DNA from: Aureitalea marina
Lineage (GTDB): Bacteria > Bacteroidota > Bacteroidia > Flavobacteriales > Flavobacteriaceae
DNA: 64,000 nt
Reading direction: 5' to 3'
NCBI RefSeq assembly: GCF_002943755.1
Contig: NZ_MQUB01000001.1
Location: forward strand, 1,600,501 to 1,664,500
The notes beneath the pieces were generated by a model that did no database searches, had not been told where the DNA came from, and saw nothing but the letters and a program-made list of their open reading frames with translations. The translations under genes were made by a program, and so were the position numbers. Shown piece after piece: positions 53,791-61,806 of this stretch (positions are counted from its first letter, which is position 1; every line of letters starts with the position of its first letter).

Positions 53791-55125
53791 CTAGATCTCG
53801 CGATCCATATCCCAGGCCTCCAGATAATCTGCTACGGCCTTGACGAACTGGCCCCCTAAAGCTCCATTGACCACTCTGTGATCATAGGAATGAGAAAGGA
53901 ACATCTTGTACCGTATGCCGATAAAATCGCCGTCAGGGGTCTCGATCACTGCGGGAACTTTTCGAATAGCACCTAATGCTAATATTCCAACCTGAGGCTG
54001 GTTGATAATGGGTGTCCCCATCACACTGCCAAAGGTACCAACATTGGTTACTGTATATGTTCCTCCCTGGATCTCATCCGGTTTCAGTTGATTATTCCTT
54101 GCCCTGTTTGCCAGATCATTCACCGCTTTGCTCATACCTACAAGATTCAACTGATCTGCATTCTTGATCACGGGAACGATCAAATTACCATCTGGGAGAG
54201 CTGCAGCCATTCCCAGGTTGATCTGTTTCTTTTTGATGATGCGATCTCCATCTACGGAAATATTCATCATCGGATATTCCTTCAGCGCACGAGCAACAGC
54301 CTCCAGGAAAATTGGGGTGAAGGTAAGCTTCTCACCTTCCCTTTGCTGATAGGCATTCTTGATCTTGTTCCGCCAATTCCATATGTTGGTCACATCGCAT
54401 TCCACAAAGGACTGTACATGTGCCGATGTGCTTATACTATCAACCATATGATGGGCGATAAGCTTGCCCATTCTGCTCATCTCGATAATTTCATCTTCTC
54501 CATTCACCGAGACTGCCGGTGTTTCTGCCTTAGTTGGAGCTGGGGCTGCCACCGGAGTAGGCTGTGGAGTTTCTTGCACCACTGGAGCAGCAGATGAACC
54601 TCTATTCTCCAGGTAGTTCAACATATCTTGTTTGGTCACACGATTGTCCTTTCCAGTACCGGGAATTCGGTCTAGTTCTTCCTGGTTGATTCCTTCCGTG
54701 GAGGCTATGTTCCTGACCAAAGGAGAATAGAATCTTCCTTCTGTGCTTGATACTGTTTGGTGAACCTCTTCTACCGCTTCTTCCACCCGCTGGCTTACCT
54801 CTTGAACGACTTCAGGTTGTGGGACGCTCTCTGGTGCGGATTGTGGTTGCACTGCTGGCGCAGGAATTTCAACTTCAACATCAGCCTCCGTTTCAATAAT
54901 GGCTACGGTCTGCCCTACCTGTATAACATCGTCCGCCTGGAACAGCTGTTCTACCAGGACTCCATCTACCTCACTGGGAACTTCACTATCTACCTTATCG
55001 GTGGCGATCTCCAGGACAGCCTCATCGGCCTCTATGGTGTCACCAACCTGCTTCAGCCAGTTAGTCAATGTAGCTTCGGCCACACTCTCACCCATTTTGG
55101 GTAATTTCAGTTCGAATTTTGCCAT
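53791..55125 (-). CDS. 2-oxo acid dehydrogenase E2 (dihydrolipoyl acyltransferase)
   Basis: A 444-residue E2. Lipoyl domain at the N-terminus with the lipoylated Lys in EIATDKVDSEVPSEVDG (about 44), a Pro/Ala-rich linker, the E3-binding domain (FYSPLVRNIASTEGI..., about 128-165) and the acyltransferase domain ending LSHSYDHRVVNGALGGQFV. The catalytic His is present but the usual Asp of DHRxxDG is Asn, as seen in several Bacteroidota E2 proteins. Probably the branched-chain complex E2; no E1 or E3 genes are adjacent. It has an exact -7 box 48 bases upstream. Confidence 0.9.
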   Translation of the reverse strand: MAKFELKLPKMGESVAEATLTNWLKQVGDTIEADEAVLEIATDKVDSEVPSEVDGVLVEQLFQADDVIQVGQTVAIIETEADVEVEIPAPAVQPQSAPESVPQPEVVQEVSQRVEEAVEEVHQTVSSTEGRFYSPLVRNIASTEGINQEELDRIPGTGKDNRVTKQDMLNYLENRGSSAAPVVQETPQPTPVAAPAPTKAETPAVSVNGEDEIIEMSRMGKLIAHHMVDSISTSAHVQSFVECDVTNIWNWRNKIKNAYQQREGEKLTFTPIFLEAVARALKEYPMMNISVDGDRIIKKKQINLGMAAALPDGNLIVPVIKNADQLNLVGMSKAVNDLANRARNNQLKPDEIQGGTYTVTNVGTFGSVMGTPIINQPQVGILALGAIRKVPAVIETPDGDFIGIRYKMFLSHSYDHRVVNGALGGQFVKAVADYLEAWDMDREI

Positions 55126-55173
55126 AATTGTTACCGCGGTTTAAACGGATGATTTAGGGTTGCTTAGCAGCCG

Positions 55174-55181
55174 CAAAATTA
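55174..55181 (-). promoter_or_regulatory. -7 box TAATTTTG before E2 gene
   Basis: Exact TAnnTTTG match on the minus strand, 48 bases before the ATG at 55125, in the 87-base gap after the glycosyltransferase gene. Confidence 0.5.
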
Positions 55182-55212
55182 ATCAAAATTTCAGCGAAAT
55201 CGTTTTCAAAGA

Positions 55213-56337
55213 TCAAAAAACAAGTACCTCACCTTTCTGATCGCTTCTATCACTGCCTAAACAAAAAGAAGCCCCAGAAGGTCTTATACGGAACCTGTTA
55301 CCCTGACCTTTATGTCGTTCCATCAGCATAAAGACCTGATTGTAATCAATATAGTCCAAGTCAAAAAGAAAGAGAGTCTGGGTGTAGGTCTCGCTCCCGA
55401 CTTCAGACTTGGATACGGTTTTGACCCGATCAGGATATGAGGCCGACAATTTCTTGAGAAGAGGCAAGTTCTCTGTCAGCACAAGGATCTGATCATCCTG
55501 CTGATGTGCTGTCTGCACAGGGTTTGACCTGGAACGCACAGATTTCAGCGCTCCTATACCCATATTAACCATGGCGTTGGCCAACCACTGACCACTAAAG
55601 TGTTTTTTATAGAAGATGGACATAGCACCATAAAAACGATCCAGGTAGGCCGAATCTTTGTCCGTGCTTTCTCCTTTGTAGTGCAAGGTGGTCACAGACC
55701 CCAGGTAATAATTCCGATAGCCGGCCTTGTTCAATTTATAGGATAGATCGATGTCTTCACCGTACATGAAATAATCCTCGTCCAAACCACCAACCTCAAG
55801 GTATCTGTCCTTGCGCATCAACATAAATGCACCAACCAGCACAGGAACTTCACCCTGCTGGAATTCGGCCAGCTTATTGAAATAATAAGACTCTTTTCCT
55901 CCCAGACCAAGCAACTTTCTCAGGGCCCTCCAGGGAGTTGGAACATATCGTTTGGATTCTGGCAAATAATGGCCGGTACCATCCATAAGACGCACACCCA
56001 GGGCACCCAGATCCTCTGCGGACTCAGCAAAAGAGAGCACCTTGACAAAGGTGTCCTGGCTTACCGCAGTATCCGGATTCAGCAAACAGACGTACTCACC
56101 CTTGGCTTCCCGAACCGCAAGATTATTGGCCTTACTAAATCCCAGATTCTCTGAATTTGCTAAAAAGGTCACCCCCGGAAACAACTGGGACATCATCTGA
56201 CCACTGCCATCTGTGGAGGCGTTATCGGCCACGATGATCTCGGCATCCAAGCTTCGCAAGGCATCCTGTACACTGCGAACGCACTGCTCCAGATAATACC
56301 TCACATTGTAATTGAGGATGATGACGGATAGTTTCAA
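55213..56337 (-). CDS. Glycosyltransferase family 2
   Basis: A 374-residue GT2 enzyme. LSVIILNYNVRYYLEQCVRSV starts the GT-A fold; VADNASTDGSGQ, NSENLGFSKANNLAV, CLLNPDTAV and GEDIDLSYKL are the usual donor and acceptor motifs of rhamnosyltransferase-like members. The C-terminal 100 residues lack membrane helices and are not typical, with HQQDDQILVLTENLPLLKK. It follows recR by four bases, so the two are co-transcribed. Product unknown; likely envelope polysaccharide. Confidence 0.87.
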   Translation of the reverse strand: MKLSVIILNYNVRYYLEQCVRSVQDALRSLDAEIIVADNASTDGSGQMMSQLFPGVTFLANSENLGFSKANNLAVREAKGEYVCLLNPDTAVSQDTFVKVLSFAESAEDLGALGVRLMDGTGHYLPESKRYVPTPWRALRKLLGLGGKESYYFNKLAEFQQGEVPVLVGAFMLMRKDRYLEVGGLDEDYFMYGEDIDLSYKLNKAGYRNYYLGSVTTLHYKGESTDKDSAYLDRFYGAMSIFYKKHFSGQWLANAMVNMGIGALKSVRSRSNPVQTAHQQDDQILVLTENLPLLKKLSASYPDRVKTVSKSEVGSETYTQTLFLFDLDYIDYNQVFMLMERHKGQGNRFRIRPSGASFCLGSDRSDQKGEVLVF

Positions 56338-56341
56338 AACC

Positions 56342-56962
56342 TTAGTTGCGTTTTAGTGAGGATTCAAAGGGAATACGGTCCTGCAGGCTGCGACCAAGCG
56401 TGACCTCATCGGCATACTCTAGTTCGTCTCCCACAGGTATTCCTCTGGCAATGGTGGAAATGTCGACCTCAGTTCCCTCCAACTGCCTGTAGATATAGAA
56501 ATTAGTTGTGTCACCTTCCATGGTCGCACTCAGTGCCAGGATCAATTCCTTGACCTCTCCCTGCCTGACCCGTTCTACCAAGGACTGAATTTTAAGCTCC
56601 CCGGGGCCCACACCGTCCATAGGGGATATCTTCCCGCCCAATACATGATATTTCCCTTTGAACTGGCCGGTTGCCTCTATGGCCATGACATCACGTATAT
56701 CCTCCACAACGCAGATCAGTTCCGAGGAACGATTAGGGTTGGAGCAGATCTCACAAACTGGAGTGTCTGAGATATTATGACATTGCTCGCAAAAGATGAT
56801 ATGACTCCGCAAATTGGTCAGAGACTGGCTCAATTGCTCAGTTTGATGCTCTGGTTGTCGCAATAAATGTAAAACCAGACGAAGGGCGGTCCTTCGTCCT
56901 ATTCCAGGAAGTTGGGACATTTGGTCCACTGCCTGCTCCAGTAGTTTAGAAGAGAATTCCAT
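56342..56962 (-). CDS. recR: Recombination mediator RecR
   Basis: A 206-residue RecR. I start at ATG 56962 ([22 protein letters not shown]); a TTG six codons upstream also extends the frame. The helix-hairpin-helix ([13 protein letters not shown]), the zinc site [16 protein letters not shown] (four Cys), the Toprim domain ([15 protein letters not shown]) and the C-terminal [19 protein letters not shown] are all present. RecR works with RecO/RecF to load RecA at gaps. It sits after a terminator that ends the BNR cargo-protein gene. Confidence 0.96.
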   Translation of the reverse strand: MEFSSKLLEQAVDQMSQLPGIGRRTALRLVLHLLRQPEHQTEQLSQSLTNLRSHIIFCEQCHNISDTPVCEICSNPNRSSELICVVEDIRDVMAIEATGQFKGKYHVLGGKISPMDGVGPGELKIQSLVERVRQGEVKELILALSATMEGDTTNFYIYRQLEGTEVDISTIARGIPVGDELEYADEVTLGRSLQDRIPFESSLKRN

Positions 56963-56982
56963 ATTGGGGTCTGTTGGCAAGA

Positions 56983-57025
56983 TAAAAAAAATGCTTCAGA
57001 AACCCTTTCGAATCCCTGAAGCATT
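56983..57025 (-). terminator. Terminator after BNR cargo-protein gene
   Basis: Perfect 10-bp stem AATGCTTCAG / CTGAAGCATT with a 16-base loop followed on the minus strand by eight T, 21 bases after the stop at 57046. Confidence 0.87.
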
Positions 57026-57045
57026 CAGCGGTAAAACCAGCTTAA

Positions 57046-59537
57046 TTATTTTACGATCAGCCGCTTGGTAACCGATCCTTTTGCCGTACTGACCCGCACA
57101 AAATATACACCAGCAGCCAGGCCGGATACATTGACCCGGTGAGGCCCGTTCACATCCACATCGGCCTGATAGATCAACTGCTGACCGGAGAGGTTGAAAA
57201 CTCGTATATCCGTCTGGTCCGGCTCTGAGAGCACCAAGGTAAATTCATCCTGAGCAGGATTTGGGAAAAGGGCTACGGTGGCATCGTTAAGGAATTGCTC
57301 CGCTGCCAATTGAGAATCGTACTTCTCTGACGCCCATAGACCTCGCCCATACGAACCGGCATAAATCTTGCCATCAGCCTGGTTGATCTCTAATTCGGTA
57401 ATGATGACGTTAGGCAGGTTATTATTAAATGGTTGCCACTCGCTAAAGGTATCGTCAATATAATAGATCCCGTAGTTCATTCCCACATACAGACCATCAT
57501 CGCCATTGTCATCCCAAAGAACACACTGTGCACTGAAATTAGGTAAGTTCAGGCGCAGGTTCTCCCAGGTTTGTCCTCCGTCTTCGGTCACAAATACACG
57601 GGCAGTACTGGTTGTGGCCACCGCTACACGGTCAGGATCTGAAGGATGGACAGAAATAAAGTTGATCGTTCCGCCAGGTACGGTCAACTGCTCCCACTCT
57701 GTAGCTCCACCATCGGTTGTACGCCAGATTATGCCTCCCCTGGAGGCATAGATCACCTGGTTATTACTGGGGCTACTTTCATTTCGTCCAGATTCCCTCC
57801 GAAATTCTGAGAAATCGCGCTCCAGCTGCCACCAGCACCGTTGTTGGTAGATCGATAAACGATGTTATATCCTACATAAATGGTCCCGGCTACAGAAGGA
57901 TCTTGTTCAAAAGGTGAAACCCAGTTTCCTTGACCCTGGCCAGGTTCGGGTAAGCCCGAGTATGAGTTTCCACCGTTGGTGGAGCGGTAAAGCTGACCAA
58001 ATTGAGTTGTCCCAAACATCAGGTTATTGCTGCTTAGGGCGATAAAGCCTTCCATCCCGTCCGCACCGAGCCAGTCTCTCCATCCAACTGCCTCGGTATA
58101 CCAGGTACTTCCATTGTCCTGTGAACCGGTAGTAATTTTTACATCAGCGGTCTGAGATACTCCTATTCTGTAGAGTTGGCGAATACCCAAACCAGCAGTC
58201 AGATCTTCATAATAGTTAGCATTCAGATTCTCCGTGTCTGTGGCTTTAAATATTCCTCCGTCAGAACCTACGTAAAGCGTAGAACCAACAAACTCCAGAA
58301 TGTCCACATCGGCATGGTGATATCCTCTACCCGCACTGGCTGCTTGCCCAGGGATCCAATCTGAGGTACAGATAAAGTTTTCACCACCGTCCAAGGATCT
58401 CCAGGTAAGTACCCCTGCAATATGAACCTCGTCCACGTTATTCGGGTTTACGGCAATATCCATGTCCCTAGGTGCCTGTCCTCCACTTTCAAATCCGGCT
58501 GTATCGTAACCAAAGTAATTCCTGTTGGAGTGCCCCATGCTGATGTAAGACAGACCTGAGTCAGTCGACTTGTACAAGTCTCCAAAACCACCGTTATCCT
58601 CATCAACCACGTAAACTACCTCCGGATCATCTGGGGAAACTCCGATCATTTTGGCCTCTCCATTCCACGATCCAACTTGTGCAAAGCTAGCTCCTCCGTC
58701 AGTTGAGCGCCATACGGATTGGCTTCCCGCATACATCACGGAAAGATCACCAGGCTTGTATTCTACATCATAAGCATTCCCTGAGATCACCTGTGTCCAG
58801 TTCACTCCGCCGTCAGTAGTACGGTATAAGCCGGCATTCTCAGAACAGGCAAAGATGATATCAGAATTCGAAGGGTTGATCAGGATCTTGATCACACGAG
58901 AGTTGCTAAGATCAGCCAATTGAGTCCAAGTGGCACCTGCATCGGTCGATTTGTAGATCAATCCACTATTGGATCCGAAGAAATAGGTATCGGAATCGGC
59001 AGGGTCCACCGCAATGGAATAAACACTTAGGTTAGAAAAATAGTCAGATAATGGGGTCCAGTTCTCTCCTCCATCAAATGTGTTCCAAACACCACCGGTA
59101 TTTGCTCCGACCACAATGCGATCTGTATTGTTGGGATCCACGTGGAATCCGGTGATACGTCCAACACCCGGGCTCCAGGCAGAGGTCGCATTCCAATCGT
59201 CTGGACCTAATTCGATCCAATTGTCTCCTATGGCACCACGGTTATTAGCCGTGTTGTTCAGGTAGGCCTCATATCGGGCCAGTTCTTCCATGTTCTCTGT
59301 CAAGGAGACCAGGTAACCCGCTTCATTCTGAAGCCGGTTGGCCATATACTCCCAACGTTTAAATTGTTTGTAGCCGCTTCCACGGCCCTTATCCCGATCG
59401 GCAAAATAAGCCTCGGCACTTTCAACAATTTCATCGACCCGATAGGATCCATCCTCGATCATTTCGAGGTACTCCTGAGCATAGGTCCCGGAAAGGGAAA
59501 GACTCAAGATTCCAAATAGTAATAGTTTAATTTTCAT
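57046..59537 (-). pseudogene. Secreted BNR/VPS10-like repeat protein with type A sorting domain, frameshifted
   Basis: Corrected, this is an 830-residue cargo protein: signal peptide MKIKLLLFGILSLSLSGTYA (start ATG 59537), then many BNR-like repeats (STDGGANW/STDAGATW types, for example VWNTFDGGENWTPL, LYRTTDGGVNWTQV) forming one or two propellers of the VPS10/sortilin kind, and a type A sorting domain (ALFPNPAQDEFTLVL, VYFVRVSTAKGSVTKRLIVK). The upstream frame ends VAPVITR at 57753; adding one base to GGGG at 57769-57772 gives VAPSNNQVIYASRGG and continues to the stop at 57046. Likely surface adhesin or glycan-binding protein; the break is probably a base-call error. Confidence 0.85.
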
Positions 59538-59655
59538 AGCTTTAATTATTAGCATAAGTGGTTAGAACATTTGGCGACGCTAAATTTACTAAAAAATGTA
59601 AGGTATTGGGAATCCAAACTTTGTATTTTTACCCAAATCCCTTCCATAAAGGCCT

Positions 59656-61119
59656 ATGAAGCCACTCCACATTCTCCTGCTGATCGCTGCTTATTTCCTG
59701 GTTCTTTTGTTTATTTCTTATATCACCGGCCGGGACGACAGTAATGAGAACTTTTTTAAAGCGGGAAGACAGTCTCCCTGGTATGTGGTGGCCTTCGGTA
59801 TGGTTGGCGCCTCCCTCTCTGGGGTGACATTTATCTCGGTTCCTGGGTGGATAGGCGACTCTCAGTTCAGTTACTTACAAGTGGTCTTAGGCTATTTGGT
59901 GGGATATTTTGTGGTAGCCCTGGTGTTAATGCCTATCTATTATCGGCTTAATGTAACCTCTATCTATCAGTATTTGGACCAACGTTTCGGTACAACCAGC
60001 TACAGGACCGGAGCCTTTTATTTCTTTATTTCCAGGATCCTGGGAGCCGCCTTCAGACTATATCTGGTGGCTATTGTACTGCAGCAATTTGTTTTTGACA
60101 GCTACGGTATACCTTTCGAAGTGACCGTGATATTGTCAATCCTGCTGATCTGGATCTACACGTTCAGAGGTGGTATCAAAACAATAGTCTGGACAGATAC
60201 CTTACAAACCTTTTTTATGATCCTGGCGGTGATCATGGCCATTTACCTGATCACGGACAATCTGGACTGGAGTTTTGGGCAATTTCTGGCATCGGAGGAA
60301 TTTGGGGAGTATAATAAAGTGTTTTTCACTGAAGACTTTCTTGCGCGAAATTATTTCCTGAAGTCCTTTATCGGGGGTATGTTCATTACCATCTGTATGA
60401 CTGGATTGGACCAGGATATGATGCAAAAGAACCTGACTTGCCGCAATTTGAAGGATGCCCAAAAGAACATGATCAGTTTCAGTTTTGTCCTGGTTGGAGT
60501 CACTGTCCTTTTTATGATGTTGGGAGCCCTGCTTTACATCTTCGCGGCCAAGAATGGTATCGGTATTCCGTTGATGGATGGTAAACCCAAGACCGACCTA
60601 CTCTTTCCTGAAATAGCTTTGAACAGTGGGCTGGGGCTCACTCTGGCTGTTAGTTTTATGCTTGGACTGATCGCTGCAGCTTACAGCAGTGCAGATAGCG
60701 CATTAACCTCTCTGACCACCTCTTTCTGTGTAGATTTTCTGCAGATCGACAAAAAGGATGAGATCAAACAGAAAAAGATCAGAAAGCGGGTTCACTTAGG
60801 TATGAGTGCACTCTTGGTGGTGGTTATAATCGTATTCAAATACGTACTAACCAGTAATGTGATAGACAGTCTACTGGTCATTGCTGGTTACACTTATGGC
60901 CCGCTGTTGGGTTTGTTCGCCTTTGGGATCTTCACCAAGTTCCAGGTCAGGGATAAATACGTATGGATAGTGACTGTGATCTCCGTGGTATTGATCGCAC
61001 TTATTGCACAGATCCCGGCAGAAGCCTTGGGTGGGTACCAGGTGGGTTATGAACTATTACCCCTGAACGGCTTGATCACTTTCCTTGGTCTAATATTGCT
61101 CCGTACCAAGAAGAACTAA
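59656..61119 (+). CDS. Sodium:solute symporter (SSS family)
   Basis: A 487-residue transporter with about 13 membrane helices. GRDDSNENFFKAGRQSPWYVVAFGMVGASLSGVTF, split across helix one and two, and the fifth-helix region YLVAIVLQQ and GGIKTIVWTDTLQ are typical of SSS proteins (PutP/SGLT-like). Substrate may be a sugar, amino acid or monocarboxylate and cannot be told. There is no adjacent regulator. A TATTTTTA -7-like box precedes it. The last 30 bases overlap the convergent CoA-binding gene. Confidence 0.9.
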   Translation: MKPLHILLLIAAYFLVLLFISYITGRDDSNENFFKAGRQSPWYVVAFGMVGASLSGVTFISVPGWIGDSQFSYLQVVLGYLVGYFVVALVLMPIYYRLNVTSIYQYLDQRFGTTSYRTGAFYFFISRILGAAFRLYLVAIVLQQFVFDSYGIPFEVTVILSILLIWIYTFRGGIKTIVWTDTLQTFFMILAVIMAIYLITDNLDWSFGQFLASEEFGEYNKVFFTEDFLARNYFLKSFIGGMFITICMTGLDQDMMQKNLTCRNLKDAQKNMISFSFVLVGVTVLFMMLGALLYIFAAKNGIGIPLMDGKPKTDLLFPEIALNSGLGLTLAVSFMLGLIAAAYSSADSALTSLTTSFCVDFLQIDKKDEIKQKKIRKRVHLGMSALLVVVIIVFKYVLTSNVIDSLLVIAGYTYGPLLGLFAFGIFTKFQVRDKYVWIVTVISVVLIALIAQIPAEALGGYQVGYELLPLNGLITFLGLILLRTKKN

Positions 61120-61476
61120 GGTACAGGCTACCTCCACATCAATATCGGCTTCCAACAACTTGGCATAGAGCGAAGGGTTCTCTGAGCCAGGATTAAAAAT
61201 GACACGCCGTGGTTTTAAACTGAGTATATAATCCGCAAAAAGGTATTGGTTAGTGGGATTCACATAGATGGTCACCGTGTCAATCCCCGCAACGGGCTCT
61301 AAAGTGGAGCTAATATGAACTCCAAGGACTTCAGCCTCATCTCTCCCAACGCCCACTACCTGGTGGCCATGCTCAAGCAATCGTTTAATCGCTAAATAGG
61401 AATATCGGTTAGTATTGGTACTTGCTCCTAAGACGAGTGTCTTTGCAGCTTCGGAGATAGATCGGGATAGGTTCAT
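61090..61476 (-). CDS. CoA-binding protein (YccU-like)
   Basis: A 128-residue Rossmann-type CoA_binding_2 domain protein. KTLVLGASTNTNRYSYLAIKRL, GHQVVGVGRDEAEVLG, VTIYVNPTNQ and RRVIFNPGSENPSLY match the family, which resembles the CoA-binding part of succinyl-CoA synthetase alpha. Role unknown. The ENE motif near the end reads SENPSL, a slight change from the usual. It is convergent with the symporter gene (30-base overlap) and divergent from the receptor gene. Confidence 0.85.
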   Translation of the reverse strand: MNLSRSISEAAKTLVLGASTNTNRYSYLAIKRLLEHGHQVVGVGRDEAEVLGVHISSTLEPVAGIDTVTIYVNPTNQYLFADYILSLKPRRVIFNPGSENPSLYAKLLEADIDVEVACTLVLLGTEQY

Positions 61477-61806
61477 CGTTGTTAAACTACGTTAAATTGA
61501 CAAGGAGGTGTAACATCAGTTTCAACTTCTCGTCTATCAAATAGAAATGTTTCTAACTCTTTACTGTGAAATTTTTACGTTGATGGTTAGTGTTAATAAT
61601 AGCAGTAAAGATAGGCCCGGGGTTCTAGACTCCGGGTCTTTTTTGTTAAGAAATGTTAAAAAGAACATTTTCTGTAACAGCATTTCTCCTGATTCGTCCT
61701 ATTAACAAGTCCAATTTTGCGGAAAACTGCGTTTTGGATTTAGGTTATACAAAGTAATGAGTATAACCAACATCAATCAAAAAAAGAACAACCAATCAAT
61801 CAGAAA
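61477..61806. other. Intergenic region with orphan terminator and perfect Shine-Dalgarno core
   Basis: A 330-base gap before the receptor gene. It holds AAGGAGGTG at 61502-61510 (9 bases complementary to the 16S 3' end) with no start codon at the proper distance, a rho-independent terminator at 61614-61644, and a second inverted repeat AAATGTT / AACATTT (61651-61670). This suggests a small RNA or leader RNA from about 61500 to 61644, or an attenuator in the receptor leader. Confidence 0.45.
61614..61644 (+). terminator. Orphan rho-independent terminator upstream of receptor gene
   Basis: Ten-pair stem (two G-T pairs) GGCCCGGGGT / ACTCCGGGTC with a five-base loop, then six T. No annotated plus-strand gene ends here; the receptor ATG lies 163 bases further. 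Confidence 0.75.

Noticed and set aside
54088-54597. 169-codon plus-strand frame inside the E2 gene
   Set aside because: Antisense to the acyltransferase and linker regions; composition typical of a shadow frame.
61547-61702. 51-codon frame in the gap before the receptor gene
   Set aside because: It runs through the terminator hairpin and lacks any family pattern; the Shine-Dalgarno-like sequence is too far upstream (36 bases) to serve it.
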